NCBI GenBank assembly: GCA_037833965.1
Contig: AP031357.1
Location: 22,588,001 to 22,652,000 of the forward strand
Direction of reading: 5' to 3'
Length of the DNA stretch: 64,000 nucleotides
DNA from: Marchantia polymorpha subsp. ruderalis
Lineage: Eukaryota; Streptophyta; Marchantiopsida; Marchantiales; Marchantiaceae
The notes beneath the pieces were generated by a model. It was not told the DNA's origin, made no database searches, and saw only the letters and a list, made by a program, of their open reading frames with translations. Position numbers and translations under genes: made by a program. Shown one piece after another: positions 50,101 to 61,652 of the stretch; positions within the stretch are counted from its first letter, which is position 1; each line of letters opens with the position of its first letter.

Positions 50101-53100
50101 ATCATTAACAAGACGATGAACACAGCTGAAATTCTAGAAACTGTGGACACCGTGACCAGCAGCTCACACAACATCTCTTACCAACGCTGACGGTAAAGAA
50201 ACGTTTCAAGCTTATAACATCGGTAGATTTATCTTTCACTGGACCGGATACTTTACGAAAGATAAAAGAACATCAGTGTTCAAGGAAGACCGCGACAGAT
50301 GTATGAATATACACAAACCGCCAGAGGTCTGACAGCGTATTGAGGAGAACGAAGTAAACGAGAGGCAATTTTCAACCCCTTTTCTGCAGATTATGCCGTA
50401 ATGAACCAATTGATTGTTACCATGGCGCAATTACTTCAAAATGGTCATGCACGGGGTCATGCATCTCCAATCCAAGCGAATGCAGGAGTGTGAGGTAAGC
50501 AGTGGCTGGGAGAAGGAAGGGTCATAAATTGACCGCTAACGAATCGTTGAGACAATCCAGAAAATCCAAGAGCGGGTCTTTGGGTGATAAATACGTTCAA
50601 ACGACTACACATGTAAGCATCCCGGAGAAAAAATCCGTGAGGACGGACGACAAAACGAAAAGCCCGAGTTACAGTGAGAAGGGGTGAAAATACGTGCAAG
50701 CAATCTGTGCACTCTCTAGATGCCTTTACAACGAACTGAGGGCAATATGCAAGCTGTCATATACAAGACACAGATGAAATGAGGAACTAACAGTTTATGT
50801 TCCTATATCGCATCTGACAGCTAGTACGATGCAACTCTCCGTCATGCGAGTTCAGAGTGATGAATAAAGACCTGTCTTTGTTGAGCTTGTACAACCGCCA
50901 TAGCGGAATGGGTTTCTTGATATCGTCGGGCTCCAACTCCACCTTGCGAGTCCGCCTGACCGTACGCAGCTTGATTGTGCCCATACTGACCTCTTTCGGA
51001 TTGAGAGTAATCTGAGCTCTTGATATTGTAATTGGCTCCATACTGATCGGCTGCCTTTTGAGTGTAAGCGGAAGGAGATGACCCTGTTCCATAATCACCG
51101 CCTTTCCCATCGTAGCTGGCACTCGATGCACCAGTTCCGTACTTGTCCGTATCATCGTATTTGGCAGCATCGGCTCCGTAGACTCCGGACGCACTAACCG
51201 AAGCGGCTCCTCCAACTACATAAGAAGCTCCTGTGTTCATGGCCCTATCTTGCGCCGCTCCGTATGCTGCTGAACCTCTACTCCCTGCAGCTCCTTGCGC
51301 CTGGAACTCTGGTGAAGCTACACCCCTTCCGCTGGGTCCAAGAAGCTGTTCAACGATAAAATAAGCACATGTTTGTTTAGAGTCGTTTCATTCAATTTAA
51401 TTCGATAATATTCTCCTCAGTATTTTCATGTCCTACATGAAGACCATAGAGCTGAGCGGAGCTAGAACGGGCTAAGAAGATCGACAGAAAAGATAAGGAT
51501 GGTAAGCTGGAGAAGCTCAATCAGAAGTGTTGAACAAACTATTCAGATGTAAAGATGACGAGAAAGATCGCGATAGGCTTTGCCAAGAGGATGGTGACAA
51601 ACACTTCGCAAAACCTAACATATCCGTGTCAATGCTATCCTCCACAAGCCAGCAAACTGACTTACCTGCTGCGGTGTGTTGCTTTGGGCAGCCGCTCCAT
51701 ATACACTCCCGTACTGCCCTCCGTACTGCCCAGCACCGACAGATGAACCACCCCCGCTCGCTGCAGAAGCAACACCCGTAGTGGACCGTCCATAGGCCCC
51801 TTGTTGTTGATCACTGGGTTGTGCTGTTGGGGCCGAAGCTTGCTGAGACCATGGAACAGATTGTGGCTGAGCCGATTGCTGTTGCGAAGGGCCTCCAACA
51901 GCACTGTAAGTTGAGAGCCCAGCATACTGAGCGGCAGCGACCGCAGCAGGCTGCTGCTGCTGCTGCTGTTGTTGTTGCTGCTGTTGCTGCTGCACCTTGA
52001 GACAAAATTGAAGAATCCAGGCGTATTAGCACGCTTCCGTACACCAGGAAGAACATAACAACACCCACTTCTACTGAACACAAAAGATTGTGAATACTGA
52101 GCAGTTCCATACTTTTAAATGAAAGCTGTATAAGTAGGCATGAAATGTCTCAGCTGGGGGCCAATATACATACACTGTAAACAGAACAAATAGAGTAATT
52201 TGAAAGAAGGTGCTGAACAGAAGTACTCTGAGATCGGGAGGCAATCAGGTCCTTGGTTGGGAAAGAAAAATCTATTATAGCTAAATACATATACCGCATT
52301 GCTACCTGTTGCCCATAGTTTTGCTGCCCATAAGTTTGTTGCGTATACGACTGCTGTTGGACATATGCAGCACTGGCGGCAGACGACGGTGCGGCTCCCT
52401 GCTGTCCTGAGTATGAGTTGGAGGAATACACATACTGCGCGGCCTGCTGATGCGCTTGCTGCTGTAGAAGACAAAAGAGAGACCAACCTAAATGAGTGTC
52501 CAATATACTTGGGGGTAGAAGATGGTCATCAGAAGAAACTTCTCAAACACAGAAAAAAAAGCCTTGGTTCTGGCCAACTTAGAGAATAAAGAAATGACAA
52601 GCTCGGGCCGTCTGTCTGGATTAGGTTCACAAGAAGCAAGAAACATTGCAAATAAAATCGATTAGAACAAGATTTTATAGACTCCCTGGATCAATCTATA
52701 TAGGTGGATCTGTCAACTCGAAAAAGAACAAGTGTTTGGCCAACAATGTGTTCCGCAATAACCGGACAGCAGCTGCAGAGAATGTACTCTAAAGCCATTC
52801 TCAAAATAACAGAACAGAAGTGAAATTCCATAACATGGAAGTAATCTGTCAACGCCCAGACCTGGTTCCTAAACCACTTGAAATTTGTCACAAGAACCAG
52901 ATCTTGGCCCAATACCTATCTTCAGGGACTCGACAAAGGCCTCAAACTCAAGCTTCTGGGCTTTAGTCTACGCTACAAGTAGGTTCAAATTGATTTAAAA
53001 AATTAAACTGGGAGCTACTAACCATGCCGTGAGATAATACTCCGACGTCCACTAACAACCCTAGAGAACTTATACGACCATGGAGAGACACCACATCAGG

Positions 53101-53679
53101 AATGGGGAGTAAGAGCATCCCGCACTTCTCCAACCTAACACCTAAAAAGTTATAATAATGCGCTCCTACTTATCGACGCCTCTCTATACCTAGGAATTAA
53201 GATAAGACGATGAGGAAAAACCTAGCCCACTATTCAACTTATTTCCAATTTTACTGATCTCGTGACCTTGGCTGCCGGCGCCAAGATTGCAACGGTGTTC
53301 AGTTAAACCCCAACCTCAAGACCGGAAACGAGGAGGTACGATCAATTTACAGCCAAAACCTCTTCGTTGACACATGATAGCTTCCACATGTTCGGAGTCG
53401 CGGCCCAGAGTCAGGAGGCTGGACATCTTGGGTCGAGATTGCGGTCGTTCTTTCCATAACTTCCAGATATGAAACCTCCGTATATTCAAACAAATCCATA
53501 TCTAGCGCTTCAGGCTTCACAGAACCATCCCTTTCAAAGACGCCAGCCAACACAAGAAGAAAACCAGTGACTTGTTCGTAAGCACGCAATTATCTTACCG
53601 GCTGCTGCTGCTGCGAGAGATGGGACAATGCAGTCTGCTGTGATGCTGCCCCTCCTCTCTGCTGCATCCACTGATCCAT
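41103..53679 (-). CDS. EMB1579: CCAR1-like nuclear protein EMB1579/RSA1 (DBC1 and EF-hand-like domains)
   Basis: Plant relative of animal CCAR1/DBC1. In Arabidopsis it is a nuclear protein needed for embryogenesis and salt response, linked to transcription and pre-mRNA processing. Exons, minus strand: 53679-53599, 52461-52306, 51989-51666, 51345-50872, 49981-49937, 49156-49050, 48858-48178, 47942-47897, 47397-47305, 47140-47085, 46438-46309, 45628-45411, 44821-44758, 44631-44461, 44304-44265, 44009-43786, 43603-43529, 43388-43314, 43023-42442, 41991-41932, 41778-41737, 41477-41415, 41198-41103. All introns are GT-AG. The frame closes at 1,300 residues, against about 1,340 in Arabidopsis. Domains: Q/G/Y/A-rich disordered region 1-550; Arg-Asp/Glu repeats about 550-620; conserved KRREYLCK...FEHD segment about 630-695; DBC1 (Nudix-like) about 730-880; Glu/Lys-rich 895-970; conserved SLDGLLDYDEED segment near 975-1020; charged nuclear region 1020-1230; EF-hand-like FDRNRVGYLKADDL near 1235-1260. 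The arginine/acid repeats are the type reported to drive condensate formation in Arabidopsis. Confidence 0.92.
47634..47915 (-). repeat. Tandem duplication covering EMB1579 exon 8, with a candidate alternative microexon
   Basis: 47634-47766 and about 47786-47915 are diverged direct copies with a period near 150 bp, sharing GTCGTCAGTGAACACAC and CAAAGGTACTCCCTTCT. The upstream copy, in transcript order, contains exon 8 (47942-47897, 46 nt). The second copy keeps the exon's 3' half, preceded by an AACCAG acceptor and followed by a GTGTG donor. This defines a possible 22-nt exon at 47766-47745. Both lengths are 1 modulo 3, so either exon preserves the frame, whereas including both gives an immediate TAG. 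The duplicate may be functional or simply decayed. Confidence 0.65.
51945..51989 (-). repeat. Coding CAG/CAA repeat (polyglutamine) at the start of EMB1579 exon 3
   Basis: Exon 3 opens with about 14 consecutive glutamine codons, mixed CAG and CAA, directly after the acceptor. Exon 5 (45 nt) is also almost entirely glutamine codons. Mixed codons suggest a maintained protein tract rather than a raw trinucleotide expansion. Confidence 0.85.
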
Positions 53680-54334
53680 CGCTTCTTGCGCCAACAAAAC
53701 CCCAAACAAAACCTTCTTTCAACACCCGCTGCTAAGCCCGCTTCAACCCCTCACTCTTTCCACCGATCGTTCATCTCTCACTAAGCAAAGAGGAGCTAAA
53801 TCAGATTATCTACTTAGCTTCAAACCCCTTGACCAGTATAATCCCATCCGCATCGCACACCCTGCTCCAGCAACCATCCCATCCCATGCTCGCTCCCGAA
53901 ATCGATTCGGTGTCCCGCTCGTCCAATTCCTTGATCCTCAGCGTTTCTGTGTCTTTTCCTTCCCCTCCCACTCTCCCTCCCTCTCTCTCTCCTTCTCACT
54001 GACGTCTTGGAGTCGTGCTTGTTGCAAAACGGAGCTCCACGTTTCGAGTTTCAACTCGACGCAAAAACCGGGCACACCTCAGCCGTTCGATCACGTGCAC
54101 AGGCCGCAGATTTGGCTTGGGTCGCAATGCAAATTGATTCTCGTCGTTGATGGATGGTTTGAAAACCCCTTCTGGTTTCCGTTCGCCACCAAGTGGCCTC
54201 AATCGCCTTTCTGCAATTGTTCGCAGTTTATTAGGCCCTGCTTCTACCAAGAACACTCTCAATTTGTTCTCAGCTTTCTGAGTATTTTGTTTTAGTGGTC
54301 GGAGAAAGGGACTAAAGGCCCGGGGAGACAGCAT
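53680..54334 (-). promoter_or_regulatory. EMB1579 5' flank and probable 5' UTR
   Basis: GC-balanced sequence upstream of the ATG, which has the context GCGATGG. A CT-rich run at about 53950-53999 (GA-rich on the coding strand) is the kind of leader tract common in plant genes. An ACGT core (TGACGTC) follows at about 54000. No TATA box stands out. Confidence 0.4.
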
Positions 54335-57300
54335 TTCTTCTTATTTTAATGACGAAAGTCGCGCTGGAGAACAAATAAGGAATTCCTTAGAGTCACTGCA
54401 ATACCTAACGTATAACATATAGAATATGATATAAAAGAATGTGTGTACTCCGTGGCAGCTTCATGCCCCCGGTAACAGTCATTTCTCACAAGACGGGGTT
54501 TAAGGTCAAACCCCCTCCGCGTATATTGTGACTAGGTGCTCTATTCTAAACCTTGTGACATTTGTTTGCTGGTCCTCTCGGTTCAGATGTCTCAAGGAAA
54601 GATTATCTCTAAAATGTGACTATTTGCTCTTTAGTTGAATCTGCGACTTGCGATTTGTGATGCTTTTCGTCCAGAAACGTCGGTACAAATTCTCTTGCTA
54701 TAAGATGGGACTTCGTCTCGCAGTGTACAAATCTATCACCACACATACATCATGTCTCGTCAGTCCATCCCCACGTCAGAGTACACGTCAGATAATATCA
54801 TGTCATAAATTAGAGAATTTAGTAAAAACATCCACTGCATGATGTATGCTTTTTTATACCGCGGAGACATTTAAAGGGGAAAGATTGTTATATACAGCTC
54901 ATGTAACATGATTTGAGATAGATTGTTACAAATCTCCGTGTTTGCAGGAAATTAATTTACTCACGAAAAAAATACAATGTGTTCACACCATGTATTTCTC
55001 ACAAACCACCACCCAACAATATCCGCTGGTACACGTCTGAAATCTAAGCACCATATGTATAGTGTCATAGAGATCTAAGCTCCACCGATCCAACCAAAGC
55101 CTTGATATGAAGCTTTTCGGTTGATCCTCCGACCAAATGGCAGTACTTGGAGACGTAGTTGCTCAAAAACAACATAAACAGTGTTCACAACATTCATATC
55201 TCACAATCCACATCCCAATGATATCCGCAACTACAACTTGTAAATCTGAGTGCCCCATCTACACTGTCACAGCGACCGAACCTCCAGCAATTCAGCCAAA
55301 GCCTCGTTAAAAAACTCCTGTTCACCTCCTTTGACGAATCGTAAAATTGGCATACGGAGAGGAAAAAAAAGGCAACCAGCAAATTTTCAATAACTTCTCA
55401 GTTGAAGACTGATTAAAATCTGTCTACAGCCCATGAGATATGCAGCAAAGCTTTCCTATTTGATTACTCTTGCAGGCCAATCGGAGTGGATAACTTCAGA
55501 TTGTCAATAAGAAATTTCTATGTCAAAATATTAGTTAGATACTCACTTCACTGCAATCATCAAGTATTAATGTCTTCCAATAAAGATTGAAAGTTTTAAT
55601 AACAAAAGTTCGATAAACTTTGTTCTATAGTAAAGTTTTGAATTTTGTTGCCAAGTGAATCTCAACCATCGAATATAAAATTACTTTCCTAATTGAATTC
55701 TAACTTGAATACAAACCTTGAAGCCATATACTTTAGTTGCTACCTTTTTGTCCCTGTTACATTTTAAGCCTTAGTTGTAAATTGAGCTACGATCGATCGT
55801 TGGAAGTTACGAAATCCCACTAAATGTTTAATTTCCAGCAAGGAGCAACGAATATGTAATATGCTGAGTTTTTTTGGGTAATCAACTTCACCTTCAAGTT
55901 TGCATGTACACATACTTTCAACTCGAATTCACTCTTAGCACACATTTATTGGGCTTTATAGTAACCTAAAAATACACTTTACTGCCCTTCAATATGTTTT
56001 GTTTATTGAAATCCATGCTATTCCTATTGCATTGCACCCTAATGAAAATGATACATCGCATATTAGATAATAAAGAGAACTATAAGTTTTTTTTGTTGAC
56101 CATGACTGGCTGGAAAAACCTGATTGTGCATAAATGGTTTTGGCCGATCTGATCACTTTTGTTTCATGCATTCAATTTCACTGATTTGAAATGAACTTGC
56201 ATTATTATCTACATTGAGATCAAATGTTCATATCAAACAATGTTGATCTACAAACACATCAATAAACAAGCTATTTGATTCTCTTAGGTGTGACTTTATC
56301 ACTTGTCTAACAACTAATAACATACCCTTTTTTTTTAAGTATGTAGTGTTTGGACGTGACAACCTAGGCTGAATGTATACATGGAAGTTTAGATTGAGAT
56401 GGCATAATATTCAAACCTTTTTTTTATTAAAGCGTCAAAGTTTCCGTTGTCATGTATTGAAATTATTATATTATATTGCATCTAAAATTAATTAGAGCAT
56501 TCATCTAGTATTATACAAAAGCTATCTTTTTATTCTCCGTGAATAACGATGCTTTATGGAAAATAACATAATTATCAACATGGAAGTTATTACTGTAGAG
56601 TTTGCAAGCCAGCTGTCATCATTATACAGTAAATAATGTGTTTGACTACATTTATTTTCCAAACCATTCAAATTAATCTGCGCAATATTCCCTACTACTA
56701 ATAGCACAAAAAATGATTATCATCAAGGAGTTTCTATTCATATACATTCCTCTCACAAAGATGAGTGATTTCATGAATATATTCACACATTCATCTTATA
56801 TAAATTGGAGTCAATACTAGTCTCCATATTTGCTTTTCATATTTTGATGTATTCTTGCACTGATTTTTGTAGTGTTTGAATACTCACATTCTCAACACAA
56901 AATATTTGAAATTTATAAAATATCAATATACCTTGATATGAATCTATTGTCTTTTGATAAATCTTATGTGTGCAGTTTTGATGCTTCATTATTGATTTAT
57001 ACATGAAATTGATGAGTATGATGATTCAACTATGCATATGATTATTCATTGCAATCAACTTCATAAACATAATTTATTTGTATCCAATGAATTATTCACA
57101 ATTGTGATAGAAGCATTAAGTGTATCCGGTTATCTAGTAAAGATTATGTCTTTTCTCATCTTCTGGAATATTTCCTTATTTAAGAATATAAGTGTTTCAT
57201 ATTTTTTTTAATTTCATTACAAATTCAAATTACACAAACTCTTGAATTCATGATTTGGACATATGAGCTCTAACATTGATGTGATCTATATACATGCTAC

Positions 57301-58260
57301 ATTAATCATCACACTTTCATTTTTTATTTTTGAAATAGATCAACAACTATTTTTGAAAAAATAAAATTTAATGTCAAAATAAAGAATGAAAATATAGAAA
57401 AATTATTTTCTCAATATTCTTTTAAGAGCTCGCGTCTAAAATTTTTTGGTGTTTTCAAAAAAACCATCTAAAACAATAAAAAAATAAAAAAATCTTTAAG
57501 TCATACATACTGGAGAAACACATCTTGAAAACTTTTTTGACTTTTACTTTTGTTAAGTTAAAATCAATATTGTCTAAGACTTGCGCAATCTATATGTTGC
57601 TCCCATTTTTTAAAAGGTTCGTAACATTCTTTAAATGATTTTTTGGCCTGTTTCTATTGCATCATCAAACTTAAAATATTTAATTTTGCAAAATTTCTGC
57701 CATTCCAATCTGATTTCTTTCAGAGATGAAGTGAACAACAATTCTTATGTTTTCGTGATATGATGATGATATGAATTGCCGTAAATCTCAGTGGTATGAT
57801 GAAACTCTTTTAATCAAAAGAAATAACTATTGACTCATTGTAAAGATTATAAAATGTCATAACTAAGTCAATTTTGATGGATCGATATGTTAATCATATC
57901 TCGTAATTTTAATCTACGATCATACAAAAGGTTATCAGTTATCAGAATACAATGAAGATTAACGAAGCTTGTTTATTCTTGCTAATTAATCAGATTTAGG
58001 CTTTACAATTTTTTAACATATTTTAAGCTTTGGTGATCATGATCTTGAAAGTTAAAACAATTGAAGTTTAAGGTTCACAACCTCATGTAAAATGCTAAGA
58101 GAGAGCCTTTAAGATATAGACACATCAAAGTGTTAACATTATAATATGATGATTCGATAATTGAAAATAAATAAAAAACCAGTGAAGTTGCATCTTTCTT
58201 ATATGAGCTCTTAGTGTGATAGGCTCACCTAAGAGTTTATAACATTTAATGAGGTGTCAC
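54335..58260. other. AT-rich intergenic sequence
   Basis: Composition falls to AT-rich after about 54.8 kb. Apart from the diverged tandem duplication near 55 kb I see no gene or intact element. The open frames at 54648-54842, 55989-56171 and 56522-56707 are short and unrecognisable. Confidence 0.5.
54975..55345. repeat. Diverged tandem duplication, period about 200 bp
   Basis: The segments at about 54975-55110 and 55178-55300 align throughout. Shared landmarks are GTTCACA near the start, TCTCACAA, AATGATATCCGC versus AATATCCGC, and CCAAAGCCT near the end. Identity is moderate, so the duplication is old. Confidence 0.65.
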
Positions 58261-58267
58261 ATTATCA

Positions 58268-59260
58268 TCTTGTTTATCGCAACATCATTATCACCCTGTT
58301 TATCACATTTCCAACTAATGCTACTATCATCAAGTGTAAGCAAGTACCAAATTATTGAATTCCTCTAATCCAGATCTTGTACATAGTCATCATCAACATA
58401 GCTTAACAAGGATTTGGCATTATTTAAAAAATCATCAAACAATAAACCAAAATTTTTAATATTTTTCAAGAACTTTGTAACGCAATATATTTGATACAAA
58501 CAAACACTATAGGATTCATAAATCACCCAACAACTTTTGATGAATTATATAGAGCAAACATCTAACATCATAATACATCTTATAGCAAGTCATACTTCTC
58601 AAGGTCAAATTTTTCAAGCCATATTTGTTAATGAAGAATTAGCACATTTGATCTTCACAAAAGCAGTATTTTTTGACATGAGCACTTTTATCACATCTCT
58701 AGCACATCACCGTTTTAGTTTCTACAAATTTATCCTTAAACTTGGATCTACACTTAGATAAAAAATACCATATAAGATTTAAGATCATCCTTGTCAATTT
58801 TTCAATGTAACAGAACTCAAGTCACATGAAATATCTTATTGGATAAAAGATTGAAATAGGTAATATCATCATTTTCAACTACAAATCATCACTCAATTGA
58901 GCATTTACAACCTCGTTGTAAATGATGGTTTGCTTATCATGATGAAACAAAACAGTGATGGTGACTTGTAAGATGCAAGCAGTTCACTGCGTGCATCTTA
59001 CATCATACATCATCTCACATCTACTTGCATCAACTCAATTCACTAAGTTGATGGAGAACTTACTTTCATTACATATCTATTATTCTTTTAAATTCAGAAT
59101 ATCAATAACAAGATCACCGAATGCATCAATATGAATTTGGAGTTTTTGTAACATAAAATTTCACTTTGAAACTCATCTGCTTCAAAGAAACATACAGCCT
59201 ATTAGACAATTTTTTGCAATGAAACCGTTGCTTGAGAGACTCAGGCAAGAAAATGTATTC
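58268..59260 (-). mobile_element. Internally deleted Copia retrotransposon relic (gag and RNase H remnants)
   Basis: On the minus strand a gag-like stretch (about 59235-59150, with the motif LYVSLKQMSFKVK) is followed about 450 bp later by a CCHC zinc knuckle at 58704-58663. The knuckle pattern is C-x2-C-x4-H-x4-C with one in-frame stop between its first two cysteines. Only 260 bp further, 58403-58308 encodes the Copia RNase H signature YVDDDYVQDLD (usual form YVDSDYAGDLD) through ISWK, again with one stop. Normally about 3 kb of protease, integrase and reverse transcriptase lie between these, so most of pol has been deleted. It is a dead element, and its LTRs were not identified. Confidence 0.75.
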
Positions 59261-61418
59261 GTCATATTCATCGACTTGCTTCAAAATCAAAAGTTGTAAA
59301 TATAATAGTACAATGATTAGAACTTGTTAGTGGAAAAATTACTTTGCTAACATACTTCAAACTTTTTCCACCTTAATGTCCAATTGATATCATTGAGAAA
59401 AGAAAGATGACACCAAATCTCTAAGTATAAAGTTGTAGACATACCCATATATTTGATGAGATGCACAATAACTCTAGCTATTAACAAGTGAATAGTTGCA
59501 TGTCAAATATTTGTATTATGAGTTGATTATAATTTAAATATGGTTTTCATACGATACAAGCATATAATTGAAAAAAATTAATCATTTTAACAACTTCTCA
59601 TTCTGACCAAAAAATTCTACACTCATATATATTATTGAAAAAAATAATAATTATATAAATATAATTATATAACATAATAAAGGAAAATTTTGAATGAAAC
59701 AAATTTTTAAAATTGGATTTCAAAAAAATTATTTGTTACTAATTATTACTATTAGTTTCAAAATAATTCACTAATAAACTCAAATTGTAAATTGAAATAT
59801 AATCAAATTGAATAAATAAAACTATTTCAGAGTTAGATATTTTTGTATGATATATCTATAAAAACTGTATATCAAAACAAACAAAAAATGCATGATTTTG
59901 AATCAAATTTATCATTATTAAAAAAAATCAAATTATATTTAAATTTTGTTTGAATTTTTAGGAAAAATAAGTATTATTAAAATTTATTTAGTTTAAAATT
60001 TCAAAAATAACATTTTATTGATAGATTCATATATTATAGCTAGAATAATTTTAGAAAATGGCACCAAAAAAATGCTAAAGATTTGATGCAAAAATTATAT
60101 ATATATATATATTCTAATTGATTTTTGATGAATCTTTTAAAAAAAATGTTAATCTATAGATTTCTAAAATATGAATGTTTTTTGCAAAACATTATTAGGC
60201 AATGCAATGCTAGATTAAATGAATTTATGAAACAAATTGAAAATTTATGATTATTTTCCATGCATGTGTACGTAAATTAGGCAAATAATGAAATATTTGA
60301 TTTCATTTATATGACATACAATGTGAATGAAATTTTTCTGTTTGAAAAATAAAAAAGAACGTTGATAAATGCAAAAATAAATCAAAATCTTCAATCATGA
60401 TAAAATCTTTGAATAAATTAAAGGATATATTATGAATGATATAATAATTTTATCTTAAAATAAGAGTGTGTAGATTTAATCAAGAAATATAAATTTAAAG
60501 GAAATAGGATATTATTTTGTTTCAAAAAATATTTTTAAATCATATGAGTTCATTTGATAGCACATATTACATTTTTTAAGTTTAATTTGCAATAAATTCT
60601 ATTGAAAAATAAATATTGCCATTATTTTATATCATACAAAATGAAATTTTATGTCTGAATTATGTGTAAATTGATTTTATTGTTTTTGTGAAAAAGTTGA
60701 AATAATTTGAGTTTAAATCATATAAGATCATTAAGAGCTTCATGATTTTTTTGCCTTAATTCAGTTTTCTGTGGGCAAGGTGAACAATTTTATGTAATAT
60801 TAAAGTAGAATACATAAAAGATCTTTGAACATACTTTTTGAAAAATTCAAGATAATTGACTTTCATGTTTTTTTTCAAAAATGATTTTTAAAAAAAATAT
60901 TTTGCAAAATATGATTTTATTCTATAAATCCATTATATGATTTTTGGAGAAAATAAATTTTTTTGTTGGATCACATGAATGATGATCATGAGTGTGCATT
61001 GGACGATTGCAAATCAACAATCATATATATGTTTAAAGTTGAAGATGAACGCGTTTGTTCAAAATATATTTTGCCAAGTCAACTACAAAAGTTGAATATA
61101 TAATTGCAACATAGCATCAAAAGAGTTTTATTTGCTAAATAATCAAATCACTAGGATATATATTGAAATATGTTGTTACTTTTTACTTTAATAATCAAAA
61201 CGCCATCATCCTACATCAAATCAATAGATATATAATTTGAAAAAACATATTGATATCAACATTTTTTTCAATATAAAATAAATTTTGACTACAAATATTG
61301 AGTTAAATATCAATACAGATGATGCATAAATCACATGTTTTACTTTATAATATCTGTATTTATCATGCTATTATTCAAATTTCTTCTAAAAAATACAAAT
61401 AAACTAAATTAACAAATA
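59261..61418. other. Very AT-rich intergenic sequence
   Basis: Extremely AT-rich with a short (AT)n near 60.1 kb. I see no open frame of note, hairpin family or gene. Confidence 0.55.
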
Positions 61419-61452
<34 letters not shown>

Positions 61453-61652
61453 TAGTTATACCTCATACTCAAAAGTGAGATCTTTGATTGTTCGATACCA
61501 TGCAAGGACATACCAAACGGACAATATAGTCTTTGTGGGCATAAGTAATCAGGGAGAAGTACTGCTAATAGTGGAAAGTTTAGGCTAGGGTGAGAGATAA
61601 TTGGCGTTAAGTGAGGTATAACTAGCCGCTATATATATATATATATATATAT
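61419..61652. repeat. (AT)n microsatellite split by a MITE
   Basis: An (AT)n run of about 32 bp (61419-61450) and another of about 23 bp (about 61630-61652) flank the 176-bp element described separately. They are most simply one original tract interrupted by the insertion. Confidence 0.85.
61451..61626. mobile_element. 176-bp MITE with 15-bp perfect terminal inverted repeats
   Basis: It begins GCTAGTTATACCTCA and ends with the exact inverse TGAGGTATAACTAGC. The interior is non-coding and less AT-rich than the surroundings. It sits inside an (AT)n microsatellite, so the target duplication (TA, or a longer AT string) cannot be read. Size and termini fit a MITE; superfamily is unassigned. Confidence 0.75.

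Noticed and set aside
58391-58402. YVDD read as a reverse-transcriptase catalytic motif
   Set aside because: The following residues (DYVQDLD...R.S...TL...ISWK) fit the Copia RNase H signature YVDSDYAGDLD rather than the reverse-transcriptase active site.
58537-58761. 74-residue plus-strand open frame
   Set aside because: It is antisense to the gag zinc-knuckle remnant of the Copia relic.
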